64,000 nt of DNA from JAKSCF01 sp028279945 (GCA_028279945.1 JANQMT010000107.1:1-64000); one strand, 5' to 3'. Shown: positions 7,534-16,101, counted from the first letter of the stretch. Translations and numbers: made by a program. Notes: a model not told the origin generated them from the letters alone.

Positions 7534-8583
7534 TTAATTTTGCTCGAGAAGCTTCATAATACCATTGGGTATCCGTTGTAATGACATCTGTTTGTCCACT
7601 GCACCTATCTCATAGGCAACCTTAGGCATACCATATACCACTGAGGACTCCTCATCCTGTCCAATGGTCTTTGCGCCTCGTTGTTTCATAGCCCGTAACC
7701 CTTCCGCACCATCTTTTCCCATGCCTGTTAGGATGATGCCTACTGCTTTTGAGCCAATATGCTTTGATACAGAATGAAACAACACATCAACAGAAGGGCA
7801 ATGACCACTGACTTTATTAAACTCTGTTCCTTTTTCAGTCTCTATGTAGGTTCTTTTTCCTCTTTTGACCACCCTCATATGGAATCCACCCGGTGCGATC
7901 AAAGCGCGTCCCGGTAAAATTTCATCTCCATGTTCAGCCTCTTTTACTTCGAGAGAACAATTTTTATTTAATCTTTCAGCATAGAGTTTGGTAAACACCG
8001 GCGGCATATGCTGCACCACCACAATCCCAGGCATATATCCAGAAGGCAATGCTTTTAAAATATCAAAAAGTGCATTGGTGCCTCCTGTGGATGCCCCTAT
8101 TGCTATTATTTTATCACATAAATCGCATTCAGCAGAAGTCGTCTTTTTAGGAATATGGTTTGATTTTCTTACGGTCCTTTTATGATAACCAACTTTTGCT
8201 GTTGAAGCAATCTTTATTTTGACAATTAACTCTTTAATAAACACATCTATATTATTATGAGAGCCTGGCTTAGTTACAAATTCTACAGCACCTGCATTGA
8301 GGGCATCAAATACTTTGTCGTTGACGGCACTGACTACGATTGTTGGAAGCGGATATTGGGGCATGAGCCTTTTTAAAAATTCAATACCATTCATTTTTGG
8401 CATTTCGACATCCAGGGTCATAACATCCGGCCGATATTTGATAATCATATCTCGAGCTTCATAAACATCTCTTGCTTTAGCAACAATTTCTATTCCAGGA
8501 TCTTCAGATAATTTTTTTGCAAAAGTCTCTCTAAATAACAATGAATCATCTACAACTAAAACTTTAATGGTTTGCTCCTTCAT
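7534..8583 (-). CDS. cheB: CheB, chemoreceptor glutamate methylesterase/deamidase
   Basis: CheB removes methyl groups from methyl-accepting receptors when phosphorylated. In the 349-residue protein, residues 1-120 are a receiver domain with D12/D13 and phospho-acceptor D58. A linker of about 35 residues leads to the methylesterase domain with the catalytic triad motifs GASTGG (Ser), VVQHMP (His) and GMGKDGAEGL (Asp). It follows cheR by 5 bases. The 100-bp gap after it to cheY holds no clear promoter. Confidence 0.96.
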   Translation of the reverse strand: MKEQTIKVLVVDDSLLFRETFAKKLSEDPGIEIVAKARDVYEARDMIIKYRPDVMTLDVEMPKMNGIEFLKRLMPQYPLPTIVVSAVNDKVFDALNAGAVEFVTKPGSHNNIDVFIKELIVKIKIASTAKVGYHKRTVRKSNHIPKKTTSAECDLCDKIIAIGASTGGTNALFDILKALPSGYMPGIVVVQHMPPVFTKLYAERLNKNCSLEVKEAEHGDEILPGRALIAPGGFHMRVVKRGKRTYIETEKGTEFNKVSGHCPSVDVLFHSVSKHIGSKAVGIILTGMGKDGAEGLRAMKQRGAKTIGQDEESSVVYGMPKVAYEIGAVDKQMSLQRIPNGIMKLLEQN

Positions 8584-8588
8584 AAATT

Positions 8589-9401
8589 CTATTCCTTTCT
8601 GTAAATTGCAGGCTGTAAATATTTATATTTTGAATGATTTCTGTCTATGCTTTCAGAATGTCCAATAAATAAATATCCTCCCGGTTCGGTAAATTCATAG
8701 AATTTGTTTATAAGTTGGTTTTTAGTTTCATTATTAAAATAAATCATAACATTTCTGCAAAATATGATATGAAATTTTCTCTTAAAAGGAAACGGATGCA
8801 TGAGATTAAATCTTCTATAGATGATCTCATTTTTAATCATATCTTTTACAACAACACTATCTGTACTATATTTCTTAAAGTATTTGTCTTGCCAATGTTT
8901 TGGCATTTTTTCTACAGATTCATTAGAATAAATACCGTTCTGAGCTTTTGTTAAAACTTTTGTTGAAATATCGGTTGCTAATAATTTGGTATCCCAATTT
9001 GAACATTGCTCTTTTAGTACGTCTTTAATAATCATTTGTAAAGTGTAGGGCTCTTCTCCCGAAGAACATCCGGCACTCCATATCCTTAAATCTCTTGCAT
9101 TTTTTTCTTTGTCGATGACATAGGGCAATACAATATTTTTCAAATACTCAAAATGCTTTTCTTCTCTGAAAAAATAAGTATAATTGGTGGTTATTTTATT
9201 AATCATTTCAATAACTGAATCACCGTTTTTATCGTTGGTGACATAATTATAATAATCAGAGAAAGTCTTAAAGCCCGATTTTTCAATCAAGCTACCCAAT
9301 CGGCTTGTTAAAAAAGTAACTTTTTTATTGGAAAGTGAGATTCCAAAATTACTTCTTATGTACTCAGAAAATTTTTTAAATTCTTGTTCCGATATTTTCA
9401 T
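8589..9401 (-). CDS. cheR: CheR, chemoreceptor methyltransferase
   Basis: SAM-dependent methyltransferase that methylates glutamates of chemoreceptors and opposes CheB. The 270-residue protein has the CheR N-terminal helical domain (1-80; KITTNYTYFFREEKHF) and the SAM-binding domain with IWSAGCSSGEEPYTL. The Asn-containing FCRNVMIYF motif and C-terminal GGYLFIGHSES are also present. It is cotranscribed with cheW (19-base gap) and cheB. Confidence 0.96.
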   Translation of the reverse strand: MKISEQEFKKFSEYIRSNFGISLSNKKVTFLTSRLGSLIEKSGFKTFSDYYNYVTNDKNGDSVIEMINKITTNYTYFFREEKHFEYLKNIVLPYVIDKEKNARDLRIWSAGCSSGEEPYTLQMIIKDVLKEQCSNWDTKLLATDISTKVLTKAQNGIYSNESVEKMPKHWQDKYFKKYSTDSVVVKDMIKNEIIYRRFNLMHPFPFKRKFHIIFCRNVMIYFNNETKNQLINKFYEFTEPGGYLFIGHSESIDRNHSKYKYLQPAIYRKE

Positions 9402-9420
9402 GTCTTCCCCTTTAGGTTAT

Positions 9421-9930
9421 TTATTCTTTTTCAATATCCAGCATTTTGTCCATATCTAAAAGCATAATAATATCTTCATTGACATGTGCAATGCCTTTTA
9501 TGTACTCGACACGCTCCTTTTTGTTAAAGGTTGGTGTTGCGGAGATTTCACTTTCCTTAATATTGAGGACTTCAGATACCCGATCTACAATTAATCCAAC
9601 CGTAATCTCATCCTTGCTGACTACAATAATACAAGTACGGTCATCGTAATCGATAACCGGTTTTTTAAATTTTGTTCTGACTTCCATTACCGGAATGATT
9701 TGACCCCTAAGGTTGATAACGCCTTTTACATAATCTGCTTGGTTTGGTATGTATGTAATGTGCTGAATGCCTATAATTTGGGTAACATTTTCTATTTGGA
9801 TACCAAATATTTCATCACCAATGGTAAACGTCAAGTTTTTCTGGGTGACTTCATCCACATTTTCTTCTTGTAGGTCATTGGTACCATTTTGATTACCATT
9901 ACTTGTTAAATCCATTTTAGTTGCTTCCAT
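9421..9930 (-). CDS. cheW: CheW, chemotaxis adaptor
   Basis: CheW couples receptors to the CheA kinase. The 169-residue protein has a single CheW SH3-like domain (about residues 28-165), with FTIGDEIFGI, the RGQIIPVMEVR signature and VSEVLNIKESEI. A 27-residue polar N-terminal tail is slightly longer than usual. RBS AAGGAGGG lies upstream of ATG 9930. It sits between cheA and cheR. Confidence 0.96.
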   Translation of the reverse strand: MEATKMDLTSNGNQNGTNDLQEENVDEVTQKNLTFTIGDEIFGIQIENVTQIIGIQHITYIPNQADYVKGVINLRGQIIPVMEVRTKFKKPVIDYDDRTCIIVVSKDEITVGLIVDRVSEVLNIKESEISATPTFNKKERVEYIKGIAHVNEDIIMLLDMDKMLDIEKE

Positions 9931-9986
9931 GGCTATCCCTCCTTAAAGTTTCAAATAATATTTTCCTAAGCATCAGCGGACTCTCA

Positions 9987-12110
9987 TTATGCAATTAATC
10001 CTGATGGGTCTAATATGAGGCATATTCCCCCATCACCTAAGTGTGCACAACCAGAAATACCTTTTATCTTTTTAATATACTTTGAGAAACTTTTTACAAC
10101 GACTTGGTGCTCCCCGATTAACTGATCTACAAACAAGCAAGCTTTATAATCTTCATTTTCCAGCATGACAAAGATACCTTCTTCAAAATCCGTTATGTCT
10201 GTTTGAAGACCATATCTATCATGTATTCGAACAATAGAGTAACATTCTCCTCTTACCATAATCATTGCATTTTTGTCTGAATCTTCAATAATGTCTTTGC
10301 GCTTAGCTTTGAATGATTCTCGTATTGAAGTAATTGGAAGGGTGAATTTATTGTCTCCCACATTCATGACCATACCATTTATGATGGCTAATGTAAGGGG
10401 GATTCTAAGAATCATGCTTGTTCCTTGTCCTTTTTCACTTTCTACGACCACAATGCCGCCAATTTTTTCAAGTTCTTTTACAACGGCATCCATTCCAACC
10501 CCTCGTCCGGAGAAATTGGTCACTTCTTGCTTAGTAGAAAGACCCGCTTCAAAAATAAGTGCAAAGGCTTCTTTATCACTGTAGTCTTCTATAGGCTTTT
10601 TCAATAGCCCTCTCTCATCCGCTTTACGCAGTATACTGTTTTTGTCAAGACCTTCTCCGTCATCGCGAACTATAATCCATACATCGCCACCGGCATTTTT
10701 TGCTTCTAAAGTTACGGTGCCTTTTTCTTCTTTACCATTACGTTTTCTTTCTTCCGGTGATTCAATGCCGTGATCAATAGCATTTCGGATCAGATGCATT
10801 AATGGATCTGCTATATGCTCGATGATGTTCTTATCCACTTCTGTCTCTTGTCCGATTAGAACCAAATCTACATCTTTATTGGTTTTAACCGACATATCTC
10901 TTACAATTCGATTCATTCTTTGGAAGGTCATGGACAGCGGCACCATTCGTATTTCCATAACATTGTCTTGAATTTCATTGATGATCTTTCTCATCTGTCC
11001 GGCTGCTTTTTCTATGCTTTGAATATTAAGACTTTTAAGCTCCGGATTTTGGGTTACCATGGCTTCGGAAACCACTAATTCTCCTACCAGGTTCATCAAT
11101 AAATCCAGTTTGTCTACATCAACATTAATATATTTTTGTTGTTTGATTTGTGTTTGTTCCAGATTATTACTCTTTGGCATTTCTTTTTTTGTTTCAGTGG
11201 TTTTTTTACTTTTTACATCTAATTCTTTTTGTTCGGTATTTTCTAATTGGATCTCTTTATTTTCTGTTTCATATATCTCTTCTATTTTATTGGACTCATG
11301 GTGTTTAAAACCCGCTCTATATGACTCAAATTCTTCCTCTGAGATTTCTTTAAGCTCCAGCTCTTTTAAAAATGATACTCTTTCAAAATAGTATTTAAGT
11401 TCACTGATATTTTGTTTGCAATTCAAAATCATCTGGAAGCCTTGATCTTTTATTCGAGTTAAGCCTTCTTCCATATCTTCCAGATCTTCAGGATAATGAT
11501 ATATGTCACAGCCAAATTCATCTAAATTATGTACAATGCTAAAGGAACGAATATTCTCCATTTGACTGTCTTCTTCAAAAACAACTTTCACGTAATAAAG
11601 ATTTTCATATTGACCACTCACTTGACGGTCTGCCTTTTCTTCATCAGCTTCTATCTTTTCTTGAGGCTTTTCCTCTTCATGCTCTATTTCTACTGCTTCT
11701 CCAGAATCCATGAATTTAAAGGATTCCAGCAAATCAACAATCACTTCTTTTAATTCTTCAGCTTCCTCAGACGATGGTGTATTATTTTGTATTTTTGTTA
11801 CCTCGTCTTTAAAAAAGTCTACTGATTCCAAAACAATATCCGTAATTTGGGAATAATTGATATTTTGAGGTTCATTGGTTCTTAAATAATCAAACAAATC
11901 TTCCGTAACATGTGCCAAGCTTGCAATATTATCATATTTCATCATCATAGAGTTACCCTTAATGGTATGCATCACTCTAAATATTTCATTAATAGCCTGT
12001 TTCATGTTATCACTTTTTTCACTGTCAAGAATAACATTCTCCAGCTGCTCAAGCAGTTGGAATGTTTCATGAACGTACATGTCGATCATGGGGTCACGTT
12101 GATTTGCCAT
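9987..12110 (-). CDS. cheA: CheA, chemotaxis histidine kinase
   Basis: CheA autophosphorylates in response to receptors and donates phosphate to CheY and CheB. The 707-residue product has P1 (HPt) with phospho-accepting H48 in HTIKGNSMM. A CheY/B-binding P2-like region follows (about 165-260), then a low-complexity Glu/Lys linker. P3 dimerisation is at MNLVGELVVSEAMV. The P4 ATPase shows the N-box (HLIRNAIDHG), G1 (DDGEGLD) and G2 (GRGVGMDAV) motifs, and P5 is a CheW-like domain at the C-terminus. ATG 12110 with AGGAGG five to seven bases upstream is preferred to an in-frame TTG at 12128. It is the first gene of the cluster. Confidence 0.96.
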   Translation of the reverse strand: MANQRDPMIDMYVHETFQLLEQLENVILDSEKSDNMKQAINEIFRVMHTIKGNSMMMKYDNIASLAHVTEDLFDYLRTNEPQNINYSQITDIVLESVDFFKDEVTKIQNNTPSSEEAEELKEVIVDLLESFKFMDSGEAVEIEHEEEKPQEKIEADEEKADRQVSGQYENLYYVKVVFEEDSQMENIRSFSIVHNLDEFGCDIYHYPEDLEDMEEGLTRIKDQGFQMILNCKQNISELKYYFERVSFLKELELKEISEEEFESYRAGFKHHESNKIEEIYETENKEIQLENTEQKELDVKSKKTTETKKEMPKSNNLEQTQIKQQKYINVDVDKLDLLMNLVGELVVSEAMVTQNPELKSLNIQSIEKAAGQMRKIINEIQDNVMEIRMVPLSMTFQRMNRIVRDMSVKTNKDVDLVLIGQETEVDKNIIEHIADPLMHLIRNAIDHGIESPEERKRNGKEEKGTVTLEAKNAGGDVWIIVRDDGEGLDKNSILRKADERGLLKKPIEDYSDKEAFALIFEAGLSTKQEVTNFSGRGVGMDAVVKELEKIGGIVVVESEKGQGTSMILRIPLTLAIINGMVMNVGDNKFTLPITSIRESFKAKRKDIIEDSDKNAMIMVRGECYSIVRIHDRYGLQTDITDFEEGIFVMLENEDYKACLFVDQLIGEHQVVVKSFSKYIKKIKGISGCAHLGDGGICLILDPSGLIA

Positions 12111-12499
12111 AATATGCCTCCTATCCAATTTTAATACCCTTTTGTCTTAGCGATTATAGTCAAAATTTGTCTATTTTTTTTATTAGTTTATATTAAATAA
12201 CAGATATTGTAAAGTGCTTTCAAATACTTCACCATTGGTTATAGGTTAAAATTATATTAATTCTTTCTCCAAAAAATTTTGACTATGAATTTAAGCACAA
12301 CAAAAACACTACCCTTATTATTATCGGGTAGTTTAGCAATTATTTTAGGCCCATTAACAAAATAGTAAAGAAAACCTATCTATAAAAATATTACAATTTA
12401 TATATAATTCTAATGAAATTCTACGATCTTTTTAGATCTGAGAAGAAGTGACTTTTAACATTAAATGTATAAGGTTATATCATATCTTTAGGTTGTTAT
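12111..12499. other. cheA-comFB gap, 389 bp
   Basis: AT-rich, no ORF. It contains the comFB terminator (12308-12332) and the presumed cheA leader. A TATAAT-like word lies near 12155 on the minus strand but without a convincing -35, and I saw no sigma-D promoter for cheA. Confidence 0.4.
12308..12332 (-). terminator. Terminator downstream of comFB
   Basis: 7-bp stem ACTACCC/GGGTAGT with an 11-nt loop, followed on the minus strand by GTTTTTGTT. It lies about 170 bases after the comFB stop and separates comFB from cheA. Confidence 0.7.
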
Positions 12500-12763
12500 T
12501 TAATCATGTTTAGGATTTTTGGATACAATCTCAATGGCTTTTGTCAATTCTCTTATAGCATCCGTACTAAATTGGGCTTGAAGTTCATTTATTTTAGCAT
12601 ACACTTCACCTTTTCGTGTGGCAACATAAGCAGGATTTAGCCCGTTTAAAGCAATTGCTTTAATATCTTCGATACATCTTTCACATGTGCATATATCATC
12701 ATATTCGCTAAGTATTTTAGGCATCCAATTATCAACAACACATTCCATATAGTTTCTTATCAT
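12500..12763 (-). CDS. comFB: ComFB-family protein
   Basis: The 87-residue product matches the late-competence ComFB family: MECVVDNWMPKILSEYDDICTCERCIEDIKAIALNGL-type N-terminal half with a CTCERC cysteine motif, then the conserved Y-VATRKGEVYAKI block. ComFB proteins have recently been described as cyclic-dinucleotide (c-di-GMP) receptors in several bacteria; that function is family knowledge, not visible here. It lies just upstream of the chemotaxis cluster on the same strand but has its own promoter and terminator. A link to motility is plausible by position only. RBS AAAGGAG. Confidence 0.85.
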   Translation of the reverse strand: MIRNYMECVVDNWMPKILSEYDDICTCERCIEDIKAIALNGLNPAYVATRKGEVYAKINELQAQFSTDAIRELTKAIEIVSKNPKHD

Positions 12764-12783
12764 TTTTCTTCTCCTTTACATTT

Positions 12784-12843
12784 GGACTGCCTTTTTACAG
12801 GTTCAAAACGGCGCGAAGCGCGTTCCCTACGCAGTCAGCCCAA
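12784..12843. repeat. GC-rich hairpin in the comFB leader
   Basis: In otherwise AT-rich DNA this 60-bp patch carries an outer GGACTGC/GCAGTC pair and an inner CGCG-AAG-CGCG hairpin. It lies between the comFB promoter and start codon. It could be a leader structure or a degenerate dispersed repeat; no second copy is in the window. Confidence 0.45.
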
Positions 12844-12864
12844 TATTTTCCTCTTCTTACCTCT

Positions 12865-12893
12865 ATTCTAATACGATTTGTCATAAACTACAA
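12865..12893 (-). promoter_or_regulatory. Sigma-A-like promoter for comFB
   Basis: The minus strand has TTGTAG-N17-TAGAAT about 100 bp upstream of the comFB start. Spacing is ideal, with two mismatches to the consensus -35 and one to the -10. Confidence 0.5.
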
Positions 12894-12952
12894 TAATAAT
12901 CTGGGATAATTTATATTCTATAAAAATTCGACACTTTTTTTATCTTTTAATA

Positions 12953-12982
12953 TTCCAACTTCATGGAAAACTATGGTACAAT
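12953..12982 (+). promoter_or_regulatory. Putative promoter of the 13105 gene (extended -10)
   Basis: TGGTACAAT (extended -10 TGn-TACAAT, hexamer 12977-12982) is preceded at 18 bp by the weak -35 TTCCAA. The predicted transcription start falls at about 12988, exactly where the 11-bp repeat array begins, so the whole array would be 5'-UTR. Confidence 0.45.
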
Positions 12983-12987
12983 GTATA

Positions 12988-13086
12988 TAGTGGAGCAATA
13001 GTGAAACGATAGTGGAACAGTAGCGGAACGATAGTTAAACAGTAGTTAATCGATAGTGGAACGACCGTTCAACCACTGTTCAACTA
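12988..13086 (+). repeat. Nine phased 11-bp units upstream of the 13105 gene
   Basis: Nine consecutive units of exactly 11 bp. Units 1-7 (12988-13064) follow TAGTGGAACGA with substitutions. Units 8-9 (13065-13086; CCGTTCAACCA, CTGTTCAACTA) are near reverse complements of the others: unit 9 pairs with unit 3 with one mismatch. The array ends 18 bp before the ATG and just before the AAGGGG ribosome-binding site. It can act as helically phased protein sites in DNA. In RNA, several sense units can pair in different registers with the last two. Units 1, 3, 4 and 7 contain GGA, the CsrA recognition core. Confidence 0.9.
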
Positions 13087-13104
13087 TAATTAAGGGGTTA
13101 TGAT

Positions 13105-13890
13105 ATGGATTTATTAAATACTAAAATGCTGAGTGAAACAGATTTCTTTAAAATATGGGACTGGATTAACCGACTTAATGCACATACCGAGGAGAGCCCT
13201 CATTATTATCACAGCTGGAAAAATTTTTACACTGAAAATATGGATGCCTTTAACAGTAATGAAAAACTACAAGACATCATCAATATTACCAAAACCAAAT
13301 CAAGTTTTTATCATAATGGTAAAGACATGACACAAGAAATGATTCAAAGCTTTAATGAAGAAAAAAATATTAACTCCAGTATTCGGTTGGCTGTTGAAGA
13401 CAATATTCGATTTAACTCTAAAATCTTTTCTAAACTGATCCAGCAAAACTATAGTATTAAGAAAGAATTTGATTTTAATTTTATTATCAGACAGTCATTG
13501 AAGTTCACAGATTTTTCCATTAAAAACCAGGAAATTCAACTTAATCGTTTTAGAGATGTAAATATATATAAACGCCAAGAGTTTATTTTAGAAGCAGATC
13601 AAGATTTAAATATTGCTGCCAAATTGAAACGATATGGATTTCCTCATCAAAGCTTCTATAACTTTATTGACGACAAGAATAAATCCATTCCAAGGAAAAA
13701 GTTTTTAGTGCAATTGAGCTATTTTTTTCAATTTAATGTTGATATGATGGAAAGCTTAATGAATCAATACGGCTATACTGTAAAACTGTCCAATCTTCTG
13801 CTGGATGAAATCATTGAGCATTCATTTGTTATGGGGGTATCCTTTGAAAATCTAAAGAACATCACATCATTTCATGGGTATAATTTTTAA
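13105..13890 (+). CDS. Unrecognised 261-aa protein with a degenerate XRE-like C-terminal region
   Basis: No family recognised with confidence. The N-terminal 170 residues are polar and helical (WDWINRLNAHTEESPHYYH; KSSFYHNGKDMTQEMIQSF). The C-terminal 100 residues (AAKLKRYGFPHQSFYNFID, then SIPRKKFLVQLSYFFQF and LMNQYGYTVKLSNLLLDEIIEH) follow the pattern of helix-turn-helix proteins in which a Cro-like domain is followed by a LL-xxxGYxLS-xxxxDxIIxY helix pair; this is my inference. No signal peptide or TM segment. It is monocistronic, with its own promoter, the 11-bp array in the leader and a strong terminator. A DNA- or RNA-binding regulator acting on its own leader is a reasonable hypothesis. 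Confidence 0.75.
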   Translation: MDLLNTKMLSETDFFKIWDWINRLNAHTEESPHYYHSWKNFYTENMDAFNSNEKLQDIINITKTKSSFYHNGKDMTQEMIQSFNEEKNINSSIRLAVEDNIRFNSKIFSKLIQQNYSIKKEFDFNFIIRQSLKFTDFSIKNQEIQLNRFRDVNIYKRQEFILEADQDLNIAAKLKRYGFPHQSFYNFIDDKNKSIPRKKFLVQLSYFFQFNVDMMESLMNQYGYTVKLSNLLLDEIIEHSFVMGVSFENLKNITSFHGYNF

Positions 13891-14250
13891 TTTCGCTATA
13901 TTCCATATAGTTGGAATACTATTAATACGGCTGGAACAGCCGTTTTTTTATGCTTCTTTTCAGTTTGATTGGTAAGCGTTTTTCAGTTCATTCTTTGCTA
14001 TGACATAAAAAATAAGGTCTATTTTCGTCTCTATTGTCTTTTTTAAATCTTGCCATATCCCAAGTCCATTATTAATTTTTTGTTTAATTTTAATGATATT
14101 ACAAGCTAATATTTCATTCGCTTTTTCGGTCAAAAGCAATGTTAAAATTAGTGACTTAAGTAAAAACACGTTTGTATAAAAAAAGTGTACAAGGTTATAT
14201 TATTGGTAATAACTTTTGAATTTGAATCGTATGAGAGGTGTTTTTTACTT
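13891..14250. other. Gap before the DUF421 gene, 360 bp
   Basis: Contains the terminator at 13927-13949 and a plausible sigma-A promoter near 14174-14198 (TTGTAT, about 17 bp, then TTATATT). The minus strand is open for 69 codons (13960-14169), but that frame starts with GTG without a ribosome-binding site, so I do not call it. Confidence 0.45.
13927..13949 (+). terminator. Strong terminator after the 13105 gene
   Basis: Stem ACGGCTG/CAGCCGT with a GAA loop, followed by seven T residues on the plus strand. Textbook intrinsic terminator 36 bases after the stop codon. Confidence 0.92.
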
Positions 14251-14937
14251 ATGATCGTTATATTAATTAGAACGATTATTTTATATAGTTTTGTTTTATT
14301 AATTGTCCGTATTATGGGGAAATCTGAGCTTGCAGAATTAGAGCCGTTTCAGTTGGTCGTAACATTAATGATAGCAGAATTGGCGGCTTTACCTATGGAA
14401 GATACCGATGTTTCTTTAATGAATGGTATAACTGCTTTGGTAACATTACTGTTGATACAAGTTTTGATTTCTTACATTGCTTTAAAAAGCAAACGAGCGC
14501 GTATGATATTATGCGGTAAACCCAGTGTCATTATTAATAAAGGTAAAATTGATGAAAAAGAAATGAGAAAACTTCGTATGAACATTAATGATTTGCTTGA
14601 GCAGGTTCGTGCCAAAGATTATCCCTCTCTGGAAGAGATTGAATATGCTATTTTAGAAACCAATGGTGATCTCAGCATTATTCCAAAACCGGAAAATCGT
14701 CCTTTAACACGTAAGGATATCAATCTAACACCAACCATTAATCATATGTCATTACCGCTTATTATGGATGGGTATTTATACAAAGATACATTAAAGACGC
14801 TTAATCTCACCGAAGATTGGCTAAAAAATCAATTGGACCATAGCTGCATTAGTGAATATTCTGAAGTATTATTCTGCTATATTGATGAAAACGGTAAGCT
14901 TCATATTCATAGAAAGGATAAAGGGGGTAATACATAA
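14251..14937 (+). CDS. DUF421 (YetF/YcaP-type) membrane protein
   Basis: The 228-residue product has three N-terminal TM helices (about 4-22, 35-53, 60-80; IRTIILYSFVLLIVRIMGKSE, EPFQLVVTLMIAELAALPMED). A cytoplasmic DUF421 domain follows with CGKPSVIINKGKID and the MNINDLLEQVRAKDYPSLEEIEYAILETNGDLS motif. The family is widespread in spore-formers and its biochemical role is unknown. ATG 14251 is chosen because it starts the conserved MIVxLIRTIILY N-terminus and follows GAGAGGTG; an upstream in-frame GTG at 14185 would add a non-conserved 22 residues. The stop overlaps the next start (TAATGA). Confidence 0.88.
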   Translation: MIVILIRTIILYSFVLLIVRIMGKSELAELEPFQLVVTLMIAELAALPMEDTDVSLMNGITALVTLLLIQVLISYIALKSKRARMILCGKPSVIINKGKIDEKEMRKLRMNINDLLEQVRAKDYPSLEEIEYAILETNGDLSIIPKPENRPLTRKDINLTPTINHMSLPLIMDGYLYKDTLKTLNLTEDWLKNQLDHSCISEYSEVLFCYIDENGKLHIHRKDKGGNT

Positions 14938-15317
14938 TGAGAACCTTAATCATTGCGCTGATAGCTTTTATGATTGTGGTTGCAATATGGTTCGTTGTTA
15001 TGGATTATATGAATGATTCTATTAATGAGCTTATTTCTATTGATAATCAAGTTAATGAATATGTTGTTAAGGAAGATTGGGACGCAGCTTTAGATACTTT
15101 GGATTATTTTACCGAAAGGTGGAATACCCACCAGTCTATCTACCATTTGTTTCTAGATCAAGACAACATTATGGAAGTGACTTATGCTATATCCGAGGCT
15201 AAAATATTTATCCAATACCAAGATGCCCCTTCATCTTTGGGTCGTTTAGCTTTTATTAAAGATCAACTGCACTTTCTTCATAGAAATGAATTGGTTAGTT
15301 TAGAAAACATCTTTTAG
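14937..15317 (+). CDS. DUF4363 protein
   Basis: 126 residues with one N-terminal TM helix (3-24) and an extracytoplasmic helical domain containing WDAALDTLDYFTERWNTH and the EAKIFIQYQDAPSSLGRLAFIKDQL block typical of DUF4363. This family is regularly encoded directly downstream of DUF421 genes, as here (1-base overlap), so the two products probably act together in the membrane. Function unknown. Confidence 0.85.
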   Translation: MRTLIIALIAFMIVVAIWFVVMDYMNDSINELISIDNQVNEYVVKEDWDAALDTLDYFTERWNTHQSIYHLFLDQDNIMEVTYAISEAKIFIQYQDAPSSLGRLAFIKDQLHFLHRNELVSLENIF

Positions 15318-15363
15318 CAAATTTTTCACTTTACTTTCAGTTTAAAAGTTTATATGATAATAA

Positions 15364-15461
15364 GCAATAGAGTAAGTATTATGCGTTAAGTGTTAAGGGA
15401 TGGGATGTTGCCCTTAAACGAAGAACTTTGGTTCGCGGTATGGTACTGCATCCGCTATTGC
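15364..15461 (+). promoter_or_regulatory. Tetrahydrofolate (THF, folT-type) riboswitch
   Basis: The sequence matches the conserved blocks of the folT THF aptamer in order: AGAGTA, GCGTTAAGTG, GGGATGTTG, CGAAG, CGCGGTA and GCATCCGCT. The P1 helix is closed by GCAATAG (15364-15370) with CTATTGC (15455-15461). It ends 69 bases upstream of a folate-family ECF S-component gene, the classic target. Downstream, CCTTTTCTCTTT can pair with AAAGAAAAAAAGG overlapping the Shine-Dalgarno, which suggests control of translation; that expression platform is inference. Confidence 0.9.
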
Positions 15462-15530
15462 ATTAAAGAGTATTCAACCTTTTCTCTTTGGTGTAGTATG
15501 TGGCTCTAAAGAAAAAAAGGAGTGATACAA

Positions 15531-16094
15531 ATGAAAACCAACAAACTCATTGCACTTGCTTTGCTTGTTGCAACCAACATCATTCTCACCAGATTCCTGT
15601 CTTTTTATATTCCTATTTTTGGAGCTAATGCCGTAAGAGCAGGCTTAGGGCATGTCCCTATTATTTTATCCGGTATTTTATTTGGCCCTGTAGCCGGGGC
15701 TATGGTGGGTGTTGTAGGAGATGTACTGGGTACATTATTATTTTCGCCATTTCCATATTTCCCTGGATTCACCTTGTCCGCTGCATTGATAGGTATCATA
15801 TCAGGGCTGCTCATTAAATTAGTAGAAAAGCAGCCTGTAGGATTCATTCAAATGCTTGGACTGGTATATGTGGCCGAACTGCCTACATCTGTGTTTATGA
15901 ATACAAAGTTTATTTCCATGATATCCGGTGTACCCTATGCATATTTATTATTACCTCGCGTAGCAGCTACAGCTGTTTTGGTAATCGGGTATTCTATTAT
16001 ACTATTTGTGCTGTACAAGCAATTGCTTAAACTGGATTTTATCGTTCAGATGAGAAGTCAATCATTGCAGAAAGAAAATTCATTACAAGCATAG
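15531..16094 (+). CDS. folT: Folate-family ECF transporter S component
   Basis: The substrate-binding membrane subunit (S component) of an energy-coupling-factor importer, here assigned to folates. The 187-residue protein has about six hydrophobic segments and the Firmicutes folT-like features (AVRAGLGHVPIILSGILFGPVAGAMVGVVGDVLG, PYFPGFTLSAALIGIISGLL). The specificity call is supported by the THF riboswitch directly upstream. It must share the EcfA/EcfT energising module encoded elsewhere. ATG 15531 follows AAGGAGTG at good spacing. Confidence 0.9.
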   Translation: MKTNKLIALALLVATNIILTRFLSFYIPIFGANAVRAGLGHVPIILSGILFGPVAGAMVGVVGDVLGTLLFSPFPYFPGFTLSAALIGIISGLLIKLVEKQPVGFIQMLGLVYVAELPTSVFMNTKFISMISGVPYAYLLLPRVAATAVLVIGYSIILFVLYKQLLKLDFIVQMRSQSLQKENSLQA

Positions 16095-16101
16095 TAATAA
16101 A

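Noticed and set aside
12988..13086. Short regular repeats considered as a CRISPR array
   Set aside because: Units are contiguous 11-mers without spacers and no cas gene is present.
13960..14169. 69-codon open frame on the minus strand between the 13105 and DUF421 genes
   Set aside because: GTG start without any Shine-Dalgarno, no family resemblance, and it lies across the promoter region of the DUF421 gene.
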